A DNA stretch of 22,816 nt from Negadavirga shengliensis (lineage in GTDB: Bacteria; Bacteroidota; Bacteroidia; Cytophagales; Cyclobacteriaceae). The stretch is taken from assembly GCF_042652345.1 (NCBI RefSeq), contig NZ_JBHSJJ010000029.1, positions 1 through 22,816 on the forward strand. Direction: 5' to 3'. A model generated the notes under the pieces. That model ran no database searches, was not told where the DNA came from, and saw only the letters and a list, made by a program, of their open reading frames with translations. Every line of letters begins with the position of its first letter. Position 1 is the first letter of the stretch. The position numbers and the translations under genes were made by a program. Shown one piece after another: positions 6,730 through 15,553 of this stretch.

Positions 6730-7095
6730 ATGAGCGAACTACTTAAATTCGTAGAAGAGGATTACAAAGACGTCAGATCGAAGTTTCCATCCTTCAAAGC
6801 CGGGGATACCATTAATGTCCATGTAAAAATTACGGAAGGCAATAAAGAGCGTATCCAGCAATTTCAGGGTACGGTGATCCAAAGAAAAAATGTCAATACC
6901 AACGGTGAAACCTTCACGGTAAGGAAAGTTTCAAATAGCATTGGAGTAGAGAGGATTTTTCCAATCATCTCTCCCGCCATTGAAAAAATCGAACTGTTGA
7001 GAGAAGGTAAGGTAAGAAGAGCCAGGTTGTTTTACCTTAGAGGAAGACAGGGTAAATCCGCCAGGATCAAAGAAAAGATCAGGGTCAAGAAATGA
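6730..7095 (+). CDS. rplS: 50S ribosomal protein L19
   Basis: A 121-residue large-subunit protein located at the 30S-50S interface. The sequence is typical throughout: KFPSFKAGDTINVHVKI near the start, RIQQFQGTVIQRK at about 40-52, ETFTVRKVSNSIGVERIFP at about 60-78, and a basic end (RARLFYLRGRQGKSARIKEKIRVKK). The frame is open upstream to an ATG at 6691, but the extra residues are not L19-like, so ATG 6730 is used, as the family begins MSELLKFVE. It is the last gene of the operon, 69 bases after trmD, followed by a strong terminator. Confidence 0.96.
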   Translation: MSELLKFVEEDYKDVRSKFPSFKAGDTINVHVKITEGNKERIQQFQGTVIQRKNVNTNGETFTVRKVSNSIGVERIFPIISPAIEKIELLREGKVRRARLFYLRGRQGKSARIKEKIRVKK

Positions 7096-7113
7096 TTCCA
7101 TCATTTTTTTCAG

Positions 7114-7139
7114 AAAGGGGGCTTCGGCTCCCTTTTTTG
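7114..7139 (+). terminator. Intrinsic terminator of the rpsP operon
   Basis: A 9-bp stem (aaagggggc 7114-7122 with gctcccttt 7127-7135, one G-U pair) is closed by a TTCG tetraloop of the very stable cUUCGg type and followed by a T run. It lies 19 bases beyond the rplS stop. Confidence 0.93.
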
Positions 7140-7514
7140 TGCCGGTCATATCCCCTCCAATCCAATGGCCTTTCCCAATAAGCAAACCAGGAATCAAGCT
7201 GTATTTTGATCCACTTTTCAGAGGCTTCTTGAAATATTTTTAAGTTCAAATCCTTTGTGTCAATTCATGAAGACCTGTCCCAGACTTGTTTTGGGGAATC
7301 GTGAGCAATGTAAATCGGAGACTGGGGTTTAATCCCAAAACGGGGATATTGTGTTAATCTGTCAAATATTATCCGACCTTTGATGGCGTACCCTGTATTT
7401 ATTAAATTTTTGCAATTTTATTTTAAATTGATGAACTAATTCCTAAATAAATAACGAAATTTTTAATATTCCTGATATTTATTTTTACAAAAGCAGTACA
7501 GGATGGGATAGTGT
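7140..7514. other. Intergenic leader region before susC
   Basis: About 375 bases with no plausible gene. Composition becomes very AT-rich from about 7390 onward. A separated inverted repeat, GTTTTGGG (7288-7295) with CCCAAAAC (7334-7341), has a 38-base spacer and could be an operator or chance. I see no regulator gene and no recognisable riboswitch. Confidence 0.4.
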
Positions 7515-7543
7515 TTTGAATTGGGTTAATTATCATGACTTTG
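7515..7543 (+). promoter_or_regulatory. Candidate susC promoter
   Basis: TTTG (7515-7518), a 17-base spacer and TGACTTTG (7536-7543) match the Bacteroidota consensus with one mismatch in the -7 box. The resulting leader would be about 35 bases to the susC ATG. No better match was found in the intergenic region. Confidence 0.35.
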
Positions 7544-7584
7544 GTCAGCTTTTTATTTAATGATAAACTCAAAACCAAAAAACT

Positions 7585-10500
7585 ATGGAAAAAGAATACT
7601 TAAACACCTTATGGAAAAAGGTCTTTGGCCTTTTAGGTGTGGCCATCATGCTAGCCTTATCCGGCCATGCCCAGGAACTTGGGCAGGTATCGGGAACGGT
7701 AGTTTCTGCCGACAATGCGGAACCGCTACCGGGAGTGTCCTTATTGGTAAAGGGAACAAATCGAGGTACTGTGACCAATATGGAAGGGGAATTTTCACTT
7801 CAGGCCGCCGCCGGCGAGGTACTTACAGCCAGTTTTATCGGGTTTGAAACCATTGAGATTCCCGTTACCTCCGGTCAAACCGTATACGATATCACCATGG
7901 AGGCTTCACTGGGTGATCTGGGAGAAGTGGTGGTAGTGGGCTACGGTTCGCAACGCCGGGCAGACATCACCTCCGCGGTATCCGTGATCAATATGGACAA
8001 CATAGGGGATGTGCCTACCACCAATGTTTCCCGATTGCTGCAGGGCCAGGCGGCAGGCGTGCAGGTGCGGCAAACATCCGGCCGGCCGGGACAGGAGATG
8101 GAAGTCACCATAAGGGGCATCGGATCCCTTGGTGCAGGAAGCCAACCCTTGTATGTGGTGGATGGGTTCCCGGTGGGTACCGCTTTGGGCCAGAATCTCA
8201 ATCCAGCAGACATTGAAAGCATTACCGTATTGAAGGACGCTGCCTCCACCGCTATTTACGGTGCAAGGGGTTCCAACGGCGTAATCCTGATCACGACGAA
8301 ATCGGCAAAGGAAGGGACAGTGGGTCTTGACTTTGTGGTCAACCACGGTGTACAGAATGTGCCCAATTCCCGCCGTACCAGAATGATGAACGGTGTGGAG
8401 TTCGCCCGGTTCAAGCATGAAAGTTTTGTGGACCGCATCCGCTATTTTGAACAAAGAGAGCCTTCTTTGGAAGAGATCCCCATGGAGTTCAGGTACCCCG
8501 AACAGACTACGGTTTCAACGGATTGGTTTCAGGAAATTATGAACCAGAACGCACGGTTCCAGAATTACAATGCCACTTTGACTGCCGGTAAAGGTGATAT
8601 CCGTTCTTTGGTTTCTGTGGGGTATGTAAACCAGGAAGGCGCCGTGATCAATACCGGTTTTGAGCGGTTCAACGTAAGGGCAAATGTGGATGGCAGAATC
8701 AATGACTTCATCAGCATGGGATGGAACATCGCTGCTTCCCATTCTAAAGAAAATTATGCCGGCACTGATGGCAGAGATGCCTTGATAGGCAGAGCACTAT
8801 GGGCCGACCCCAGGTTTCCGGTTTATAACGAAGACGGAAGTTTCAACACATTTATCGGTGGTACACATGGTGTATTCGGCACCGCAAATGTGGTTCAGGA
8901 ACTCCATGAAATGGAAAGAACATTGCATACGAATAACGTGCTCACTAACGGATTTTTGGAATTTACTTTCCTGAAAGATTTTAAATTCAGGACTTCCGTT
9001 AACGCTACCTTAATCAATTCCGCGCAAAAGGAATTCAGACCCTCTACCTTAGCAGGTCCTGGTTTCAACCAGCCACCTCCAAGGGAAGCTACCTTGATGC
9101 AACGCTCCTTCGAGTCCCTTAATATCGCTGCCGACCAGTTATTGTCCTATAACAAGTACATAGGACAACATAAATTCGAAGGCCTGCTTGGTTTTTCTGC
9201 CCAGGAAGAGACCGTAAAACACCTTCAGGGCAACGGCAACGAATTTCCGAACGATCAGGTAAGGTACCTTAATTCCGCAGTAAGGCAGACCTCCGGATCC
9301 GGAGAAGCTGACTGGAGCCTTATGGCTTATTTTGTCAGGGCCAACTATTCCATTGCGGACAAATACCTGTTTTCTGCTTCCATGCGGAGGGAAGGAAGTT
9401 CCAGATTCGGTGCCAACAATAAATGGGGTAATTTCCCGGCATTTTCCGCGGGATGGAGGATCTCCGAAGAATCTTTCATGCCGGAAACCAACTGGATCAC
9501 GGATTTGAAATTAAGGGCCAGCTATGGCATCACCGGCAACAACGCCATCGGTAATTACAGCAGCCTTTCCAACATGAGGCTCTCCAATTATGTGCTGGGC
9601 GGCAATTTTGTCAACGGACAGGTGCTGGCCAACTTTGCCAACGCCAACCTGGGCTGGGAACAATCCGAACAAACAGATATCGGCCTGGATCTGGCCATGT
9701 TTGACAACCGTCTGATCCTGACGGCGGAATACTATAACCGGCTTACCAATAACATGCTGTTATCCGTAGAGATGCCCGTGATTTCCGGATTTACCCAGTC
9801 TCTGGACAATGTCGGAAAAGTCCGAAACCGGGGCCTGGAACTTGCCTTGGACTACAGGACACGGATCAACCAGCTGAACCTGAGATCCAATCTCAACTTG
9901 ACCATTAACCGCAATCAGGTACTTGAGATCCGGGGGGAAAACGATGAAATATGGAGTGGCGGATTTTATAGCACCTACAACGTTTCCAAAGTAGGAAGAC
10001 CTTTGGCCATGTTACACGGCTTTAAAATGATGGGGATATTCAATACCGAGGAAGAGATAGAGGCCTGGCCTACCCAAGACGGTGCGATACCGGGTACTTA
10101 CAAATACTTTGACGCCAATGGGGACGGGGAAATATCCTACGATCAGCAGGATATGATAGAAATCGGAAATCCCCATCCCGACTTTATTATAGGTTATACC
10201 TTGGGAGGGGATTACAAAAATTTTGACTTCAACCTGATGTTTACCGGAGCATTTAATTATGATGTGTTCAGGAACATTGAAGCCACTACCATGAACATGG
10301 ACGGGGTTTTTAATATCCTTCAGTCGGGCGTGAACAGGTGGCGTTCTCCTGAAAACCCAGGTGACGGGGTGGGCGCTACCACCAATACCTGGAAATGGCA
10401 GCGTGAATCCAATTCGAGGTATGTGTATGATGCTACCCATGTCTGGTTGAGAAATGTAACTTTAGGTTACACCATTCCTCATAACCCTGTAATTCCCAAT

Positions 10501-10659
10501 GCCAGATTGTTTGCCAGTGCGGAAAATCTGTTTCTGATGACCTCCTTCCCCGGAAGCAACCCTGAAGTCAACCGAAGAGGCGGAATCAATATCGGAGTAG
10601 ATGACGAGGCGTATCCCATGCCCAGGACATTTACGCTTGGCGCCACGATCAGATTTTGA
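7585..10659 (+). CDS. SusC/RagA-family TonB-linked outer membrane protein
   Basis: A 1024-residue TonB-dependent outer-membrane channel that imports a ligand captured by its SusD partner, using energy from TonB-ExbBD. A signal peptide (about 1-29, hydrophobic GLLGVAIMLALSG, cleavage after GHA) is followed by a carboxypeptidase-regulatory-like domain (about 35-108; VSGTVV, PLPGVSLLVKGTNRGTVT). Next come a TonB-box-like EVVVVGYGSQ (114-123), the plug with the SusC hallmark DAASTAIYGARGSNGVILI (218-236), and a 22-strand-type barrel ending in TFTLGATIRF with the terminal Phe expected for outer-membrane insertion. No STN domain is present, so there is no sign of anti-sigma signalling. The susD gene follows after 19 bases. 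The substrate is not evident because no degradative enzymes are adjacent. Confidence 0.95.
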   Translation: MEKEYLNTLWKKVFGLLGVAIMLALSGHAQELGQVSGTVVSADNAEPLPGVSLLVKGTNRGTVTNMEGEFSLQAAAGEVLTASFIGFETIEIPVTSGQTVYDITMEASLGDLGEVVVVGYGSQRRADITSAVSVINMDNIGDVPTTNVSRLLQGQAAGVQVRQTSGRPGQEMEVTIRGIGSLGAGSQPLYVVDGFPVGTALGQNLNPADIESITVLKDAASTAIYGARGSNGVILITTKSAKEGTVGLDFVVNHGVQNVPNSRRTRMMNGVEFARFKHESFVDRIRYFEQREPSLEEIPMEFRYPEQTTVSTDWFQEIMNQNARFQNYNATLTAGKGDIRSLVSVGYVNQEGAVINTGFERFNVRANVDGRINDFISMGWNIAASHSKENYAGTDGRDALIGRALWADPRFPVYNEDGSFNTFIGGTHGVFGTANVVQELHEMERTLHTNNVLTNGFLEFTFLKDFKFRTSVNATLINSAQKEFRPSTLAGPGFNQPPPREATLMQRSFESLNIAADQLLSYNKYIGQHKFEGLLGFSAQEETVKHLQGNGNEFPNDQVRYLNSAVRQTSGSGEADWSLMAYFVRANYSIADKYLFSASMRREGSSRFGANNKWGNFPAFSAGWRISEESFMPETNWITDLKLRASYGITGNNAIGNYSSLSNMRLSNYVLGGNFVNGQVLANFANANLGWEQSEQTDIGLDLAMFDNRLILTAEYYNRLTNNMLLSVEMPVISGFTQSLDNVGKVRNRGLELALDYRTRINQLNLRSNLNLTINRNQVLEIRGENDEIWSGGFYSTYNVSKVGRPLAMLHGFKMMGIFNTEEEIEAWPTQDGAIPGTYKYFDANGDGEISYDQQDMIEIGNPHPDFIIGYTLGGDYKNFDFNLMFTGAFNYDVFRNIEATTMNMDGVFNILQSGVNRWRSPENPGDGVGATTNTWKWQRESNSRYVYDATHVWLRNVTLGYTIPHNPVIPNARLFASAENLFLMTSFPGSNPEVNRRGGINIGVDDEAYPMPRTFTLGATIRF

Positions 10660-10678
10660 ACCCTAAATACAAAAAATC

Positions 10679-12184
10679 ATGAAAAATAGAAATATATATG
10701 CGGTTTTGATGAGTTTGGGACTGTTAATCAGTTCCTGCGGGGAAGATTTCCTCAATAAAACGGATCCGACGGTTTTGGTAGCTGAAAACTTTTATGAAAC
10801 CGAAACCCAATTGATACAGGCGGTGAGCGGGGTGTACGGCCAATTGCAACCGCTTATCAGCAACCAATGGCAATACACGGAATTTATCACGGACAACACC
10901 ACGCTCCATTTCAACCCCGGTAACAGAGGCCAGGGCCCCGCATTGGAGGCGCTGGAATTCTGGCAATACAACGCTGCCACTCCCAATATTACCAATTTGT
11001 ATAACAGCACCTACGGAACCCTGGTCAACGTGAATACGGCCCTTGCCCGGTTGCCAGAGGCAAATGCCAGTGATGAAATCAAGCAACGCTCAGAGGGAGA
11101 GCTCAGGTTTGTAAGGGCTTATCTGTATTTCCTGCTTGTACAGTATTTTGGGGATGTGATCATCGTAACCGAACCCATCAGTACCCCATCTGAGGCATTC
11201 CTTTATGAGCGGGAACCGGTGGAAACCGTTTATCAACTGATAATATCCGATCTTCAAAGCGCTGCAAACACGCTTCCCTCAAGTCATCCGGCCAGTGAGA
11301 CAGGCAGGGTCACAAAAGGGGCGGCCTTGTCCTTATTGGGAAAGGTTCACCTTACCAGAAAGGAATATCCCCAAGCCATTGCGGTACTGAACCAAGTTTT
11401 GCCACTTGGGTACAGTTTGTTGGGAAATTATGGGAACATTTTTGATCCGCAAAACAAAAACCATCAGGAGTCCATTTTTGAGATCCAGTTTCAGGGGGAC
11501 AACCTATTCGGAGTGCACAGCAATTTTATCTATACTTTTGCGCCCAGAGAATCTTTTGGGGCAGTAATCGATTTTCCCGGACAGGAGGGCGGTGGTTGGA
11601 ATACGCCCACAAAAGATATCATAGCGGCATATGAGGAAGGTGACCTCAGAAAAGAAGTGTCTCTGAAGGAAGGATATACTGATTTGGACGGCAATTGGGT
11701 GCCGGTGCCGTTTATCAACAAATACAATCATCCCCATTCCATCCGGGGAGTCACCAACGATAACTGGCCCGTGTTGAGGTATGCGGATGTGCTATTGATG
11801 CTGGCGGAAGCCATCAACGAAGAAAACGGTCCCACTGCTGATGCCCATGGTTACCTTAATCAGATCAGAGAAAGGGCTGGATTGGATCCCATTACGGGCC
11901 TTTCCCAATCTCAATTCAGGGATGCGGTTTTGCGCGAAAGGAGGATAGAACTCGCGTTTGAGAACCATCGGTGGTTTGATTTAAAAAGGACCATGTCTAC
12001 CCAGGAACTGGTGGATTTTCTAAATGCCTATGGCCTCAGGGAAAGGGCAGACCCTACCACATCCAGGGGAGGCATTCCTTTTTCCAATGACGACTTTGTG
12101 TTTGAAGCCCACCAAGTGTTGTTTCCCATGCCACAAGACCAGATGAGGATCAATCCTTCTCTCCAACAAAACCCGGGGTATTGA
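10679..12184 (+). CDS. SusD/RagB-family outer-membrane nutrient-binding lipoprotein
   Basis: A 501-residue surface lipoprotein that closes over the SusC channel and binds the incoming ligand. The N terminus is a lipoprotein signal ending in LISSC with the lipidated Cys at 20. The following residues G-E-D are acidic, in keeping with the surface-export signal of Bacteroidota lipoproteins. The helical TPR-like scaffold is visible in GELRFVRAYLYFLLVQYFGD (about 139-158). The conserved C-terminal signature is NQIRERAGL followed by LRERRIELAFENHRWFDLKR. Family length is normal. It is cotranscribed with the SusC gene. No glycoside hydrolase, peptidase or regulator follows, so the ligand may be a glycan or another polymer handled by enzymes encoded elsewhere. 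Confidence 0.95.
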   Translation: MKNRNIYAVLMSLGLLISSCGEDFLNKTDPTVLVAENFYETETQLIQAVSGVYGQLQPLISNQWQYTEFITDNTTLHFNPGNRGQGPALEALEFWQYNAATPNITNLYNSTYGTLVNVNTALARLPEANASDEIKQRSEGELRFVRAYLYFLLVQYFGDVIIVTEPISTPSEAFLYEREPVETVYQLIISDLQSAANTLPSSHPASETGRVTKGAALSLLGKVHLTRKEYPQAIAVLNQVLPLGYSLLGNYGNIFDPQNKNHQESIFEIQFQGDNLFGVHSNFIYTFAPRESFGAVIDFPGQEGGGWNTPTKDIIAAYEEGDLRKEVSLKEGYTDLDGNWVPVPFINKYNHPHSIRGVTNDNWPVLRYADVLLMLAEAINEENGPTADAHGYLNQIRERAGLDPITGLSQSQFRDAVLRERRIELAFENHRWFDLKRTMSTQELVDFLNAYGLRERADPTTSRGGIPFSNDDFVFEAHQVLFPMPQDQMRINPSLQQNPGY

Positions 12185-12202
12185 CCGGAAACTGCATTTA
12201 TT

Positions 12203-12242
12203 ATCCATCGGTTTTTTGTTTGTAGCCAAAAAACCGATGGAT
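12203..12242. terminator. Bidirectional terminator between susD and uup
   Basis: A perfect 15-bp stem (12203-12217 with 12228-12242, starting ATCCATCGG) encloses a 10-base loop. The inner part of the stem is T6/A6, and a T-rich stretch follows on the plus strand. It lies 18 bases past the susD stop and 21 bases before the stop of the convergent ABC-F gene, so it can serve both. Confidence 0.85.
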
Positions 12243-12263
12243 TCTTTTATCCAAACGGGCAAT

Positions 12264-14153
12264 TTAATCGATTCCTTCCAATTCACTGAGTTCCAACCAC
12301 CGCATCTCAAGTGTTTCCATCCGCCTGTCAATCTCCTCTATTTCCTTGGACCATGCCAGAAGTTCTTCGTGGTCTTCGCTGCCTTGGTTAATCTTGCCTA
12401 TCAAATCGTTTTTTGCCTTACCAAGTTGTTCCAGCTCAAGGTTGATGTTTTCAAATTCTTTTTTTTCCTTATAGCTCGCCTTGGTTTTATCCGGTTTTTC
12501 TTCAACCTTAATCTGTTCGGGTTTTTCGGTGACCGTTTCAGGCTTCGAGCTGTCCTTTCTGGCTTTCTCCCATTCCCTGAAATCCGTATAGTTGCCCGGA
12601 AAATCCCTGATGCTTCCTTTACCCTCAAACACAAAGAGATGGTCTACAAGACGGTCCATAAAATAACGATCATGGGAAACAATGACCAGGCATCCCGGAA
12701 AGTTGTCCAGGAACTCCTCCAACGTATTCAGCGTCACAATGTCCAGATCATTGGTAGGTTCATCCAGAATCAAAAAATTGGGACTTTTGACCAAAACCAT
12801 CAACAACTGCAGCCTCCTTCTCTCCCCTCCACTGAGCTTGGCGATAGGTGTGTGTTGTTGTTTGGGCGGAAAACCAAACTGGTTTAAAAATTGGCTGACT
12901 GTAATGGCACTTCCGTTGGCCAGGGTGACCACTTCCGCCACTTCTTTGACAATGTCCAGCAACTTCTTGCTTTCATCAAAGCTGTCCTCCTCCTGCCGAT
13001 AATAACCAAATGCGGTGGTCTGCCCTTTTTCGATCTCCCCGCTGTCGGGATCAAGTCGCCCCGTAATCAAATTCAAAAATGTCGTCTTTCCCGCACCGTT
13101 GGGTCCCACAATGCCAATCTTATCGCCTTTTTTGAACGTGTAACTGAAATCCTTTATCAGCTCAAGACCATCATAAGACTTGTTTAAATCACGGATTTCC
13201 ACGATTTTTTTCCCCAGCCGCTGGGAGGTCACTTCCAGGGTAACCTCTCGCTCTTCCCGTTGTTGGAATGCTTTTTCCTTTGTTTCCTCAAATGCATCTA
13301 TCCTGTACTTGGCTTTGGTCCCCCTGGCTTTCGGCTGCCTCCGTATCCATTCCAGCTCTTTTTTGTAAAGGCTTTTCGCCTTTTCCTGCTCAGTAGCCTC
13401 TACCGCTCTCCTTTCGGCTTTCTTTTCCAGGAAATAACCGTAATTGCCGGCGTACCGATAGATATTCCCCCCATCCATTTCCAGTATTTGATTGGTTACC
13501 CTGTCCAAAAAATAGCGGTCATGGGTCACCATCAGGAGGGCAAGATTCGCCTTGGAAAGGTAATCCTCCAGCCACTCGATCGTCTCCAAATCCAAATGGT
13601 TGGTGGGCTCGTCAAGTAACAAGAGATCGGGCTGAGAGAGGATAGCCTTTGCCAATGCCACTCTTTTCCGCTGACCCCCACTCAAAGTTCCCACCTCAAT
13701 AGCCGTGTCATGCAAACCCAACTTACCGAGAACTTCGTTGATTTTATGTTCGAAATCCCATGCCTGCAAACGGTCCATTTTTTCAAAAAGTCCATGAAGC
13801 GCTTCTCCATCATCCCCCTCCTTTTGGGAAGCAAGCAGGGCCTGCTGATATTCCTGGACCACCTGCAGCATTTCATTATCCGTATCTTCGAAAATCGTCT
13901 GATAAATAGTCAAATTTGCTGTGAATACCGGGTTTTGGTGCACATAAGCTATTTTAGTGGCCTGATTGAGCGCCACCCTGCCCTCATCGGCTATTTCTTC
14001 ACCCATGATGATCTTCATGAGGGTTGATTTGCCGGCGCCATTGATGCCTACCAGGGCTGTTTTTTGACCCTGCTCAATCCCAAATGAAATATTTTTAAAC
14101 AACACCCTTTCACCAAAGGATTTACTTAGATTTTCTACGGAGAGGTAATTCAT
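12264..14153 (-). CDS. uup: ABC-F family ATPase, Uup-like
   Basis: A 629-residue cytoplasmic ABC-F protein with two ATPase domains and no membrane segments. Domain 1 has Walker A GINGAGKS (36-43), signature LSGGQ (157-161), Walker B LLLLDEPTNHLD (177-188) and a switch His in MVTHDR. Domain 2 has GPNGAGKT (350-357), LSGGE (440-444) and LILDEPTNDLD (461-471). The linker contains EWIRRQPKAR (268-277), typical of Uup. A highly charged coiled-coil tail (about 560-629) follows a Lys/Glu/Pro-rich stretch, again as in Uup, which binds branched DNA or ribosomes. Uup relatives act in ribosome rescue and in limiting transposon excision, but the role here is inferred from family only. It is convergent with susD. 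A -7 element sits five bases before the ATG. Confidence 0.88.
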   Translation of the reverse strand: MNYLSVENLSKSFGERVLFKNISFGIEQGQKTALVGINGAGKSTLMKIIMGEEIADEGRVALNQATKIAYVHQNPVFTANLTIYQTIFEDTDNEMLQVVQEYQQALLASQKEGDDGEALHGLFEKMDRLQAWDFEHKINEVLGKLGLHDTAIEVGTLSGGQRKRVALAKAILSQPDLLLLDEPTNHLDLETIEWLEDYLSKANLALLMVTHDRYFLDRVTNQILEMDGGNIYRYAGNYGYFLEKKAERRAVEATEQEKAKSLYKKELEWIRRQPKARGTKAKYRIDAFEETKEKAFQQREEREVTLEVTSQRLGKKIVEIRDLNKSYDGLELIKDFSYTFKKGDKIGIVGPNGAGKTTFLNLITGRLDPDSGEIEKGQTTAFGYYRQEEDSFDESKKLLDIVKEVAEVVTLANGSAITVSQFLNQFGFPPKQQHTPIAKLSGGERRRLQLLMVLVKSPNFLILDEPTNDLDIVTLNTLEEFLDNFPGCLVIVSHDRYFMDRLVDHLFVFEGKGSIRDFPGNYTDFREWEKARKDSSKPETVTEKPEQIKVEEKPDKTKASYKEKKEFENINLELEQLGKAKNDLIGKINQGSEDHEELLAWSKEIEEIDRRMETLEMRWLELSELEGID

Positions 14154-14157
14154 GCTG

Positions 14158-14165
14158 CAAAATTA
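14158..14165 (-). promoter_or_regulatory. Candidate -7 element of the uup gene
   Basis: The minus strand reads TAATTTTG (14165-14158), an exact TAnnTTTG match, ending five bases before the A of the ATG at 14153. No good TTTG at -33 is present. If it is used, the mRNA would be leaderless or nearly so. Confidence 0.35.
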
Positions 14166-14481
14166 CCAAAAGATTCGCTGCATTGACAGGAATGTCGGAT
14201 TTATTGTCATGTGATGCACGCGTGCGGATGTCCTAATCTGCAACGGGAGGGTAACCAACGGCACGGAGGAAAAATCGCTGCATAATCATATCCCGATAAG
14301 TGGCTTTAGTGACACCAAATCCTGGCTTCCGCGTATGGGCGCATTCTTTAACAACCATTCCATGGGAAGAAAGGCATTAACCTAAGAACTGCCCGATCCA
14401 GTGGTTTTAAAGTGCTGTTTTTCCAATATCTGAGGAACGAAATCCGAAAACCTGCGGTTAGTTTCCCATACACACTGGTCC
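14166..14481. other. Intergenic region between divergent uup and LLM genes
   Basis: About 315 bases without a gene. All frames on both strands are broken by stops within short distances. No promoter consensus was found on the plus strand for the LLM gene, and no RNA structure or repeat stands out. It may hold decayed coding sequence, but nothing is recognisable. Confidence 0.4.
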
Positions 14482-15507
14482 ATGAAAAAAACTAATGCCG
14501 TTTTTCCCTACTCCGTCCTGGATTTGGCCATTCTAAAATCCGGACATGATGCACAAGACGCTTACATCAGAAGCCTTGATCTTGCCAGACATGCTGAAAA
14601 ATGGGGTTACTCCCGGTTTTGGCTGGCCGAACACCATAATATGGCCCATGTGGGAAGTTCATCGCCCACCATCCTGATGAGCCATATAGCCCATGGAACC
14701 CAAACCATACGGGTGGGTTCGGGAGGGATCATGTTGCCAAACCACAGCCCGCTCATGGTGGCCGAACAGATCGGAACCCTGGAAAAGTTGTTTCCAGGCA
14801 GAATAGACCTCGGGCTGGGAAGGGCGCCCGGGACGGACCAGAAAACCGCGGCCGTACTAAGGAGGGGAAGGGTGGAGACCGTGCAGGAGTTTCCCCATGA
14901 TCTGGAAGAATTGCAGATGTATTTTTCAGAAGACAATTTTGACGCGCCTGTCCGGGCGTTTCCTGCGGAAGGGCTTGATGTTCCCATATACCTGTTGGGA
15001 TCAAGCATGAGCAGTGCTGTGCTGGCGGCAGAAAGAGGCTTGCCCTATGCTTTTGCCAGTCATTTCGCGCCGGCTTATTTTGCCCAGGCGATCAGGCATT
15101 ATAAAAACCATTTCTCGCCCTCCGCAAAAAGCAAAAAACCCTACCTGATTTCCTGCATCAACATCATTGCGGCAGATTCCGATGAAAAAGCCCATCATTT
15201 GGCCACTTCATTTTACCAAATGGCCCTTGGCATCGTCAGGGGAAAATCCTATCCCTTACGGCCACCGGTAGACAATATGGATGCGATATGGCATCCTGAA
15301 GAAGCGGCCGCCATAAAAAACATGATGGCTTACAGTTTTATCGGCAATAAGAAAACCGTTGGTGCTGCATTGGAGGAATTCATCCAGGCCACAGGTGTCG
15401 ATGAAATCATGGTGACCACCAATATTTACGACCATGGAGACAGGCTCAGGTCCTTTGAACTGGTCTCAGAGATTTTTAAAGAAATGAAAGTGTCCACTAT
15501 GGTATAA
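14482..15507 (+). CDS. LLM class flavin-dependent oxidoreductase
   Basis: A 341-residue cytoplasmic TIM-barrel flavoprotein of the bacterial luciferase-like superfamily, expected to use reduced FMN and possibly oxygen. Family landmarks are WLAEHHN (47-53), GSGGIMLPNHSPL (79-91) and GRIDLGLGRAPGTD (106-119), the set seen in the YhbW/MsnO8-type branch. A C-terminal segment GVDEIMVTTNIYDHGDRLRS is also typical. The substrate is unknown, and these proteins are often annotated too specifically as alkanal monooxygenase. It is a single gene, divergent from uup across about 330 bases and convergent with the Gfo/Idh gene. Its stop codon lies inside the loop of a hairpin. Confidence 0.9.
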   Translation: MKKTNAVFPYSVLDLAILKSGHDAQDAYIRSLDLARHAEKWGYSRFWLAEHHNMAHVGSSSPTILMSHIAHGTQTIRVGSGGIMLPNHSPLMVAEQIGTLEKLFPGRIDLGLGRAPGTDQKTAAVLRRGRVETVQEFPHDLEELQMYFSEDNFDAPVRAFPAEGLDVPIYLLGSSMSSAVLAAERGLPYAFASHFAPAYFAQAIRHYKNHFSPSAKSKKPYLISCINIIAADSDEKAHHLATSFYQMALGIVRGKSYPLRPPVDNMDAIWHPEEAAAIKNMMAYSFIGNKKTVGAALEEFIQATGVDEIMVTTNIYDHGDRLRSFELVSEIFKEMKVSTMV

Positions 15508-15519
15508 CTCCCATAGTGG
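15494..15519. terminator. Hairpin spanning the LLM stop codon
   Basis: CCACTATGG (15494-15502) and CCATAGTGG (15511-15519) form a perfect 9-bp stem with an 8-base loop that contains the TAA stop at 15505-15507. No T run follows on either strand, so it may be a weak bidirectional terminator between the convergent genes or a 3' end stabiliser. Confidence 0.45.
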
Positions 15520-15553
15520 CATCGCAACTGTACATCTATAAAGTGCTCAGGTA

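Noticed and set aside
7906..8454. 182-codon minus-strand frame inside the SusC gene
   Set aside because: It is fully antisense to the conserved plug domain of SusC, with no promoter or recognisable domain.
12216..12887. 223-codon plus-strand frame opposite the uup gene
   Set aside because: It is the antisense shadow of the ABC-F C-terminal domain. Its Phe/Leu-rich composition is an artefact.
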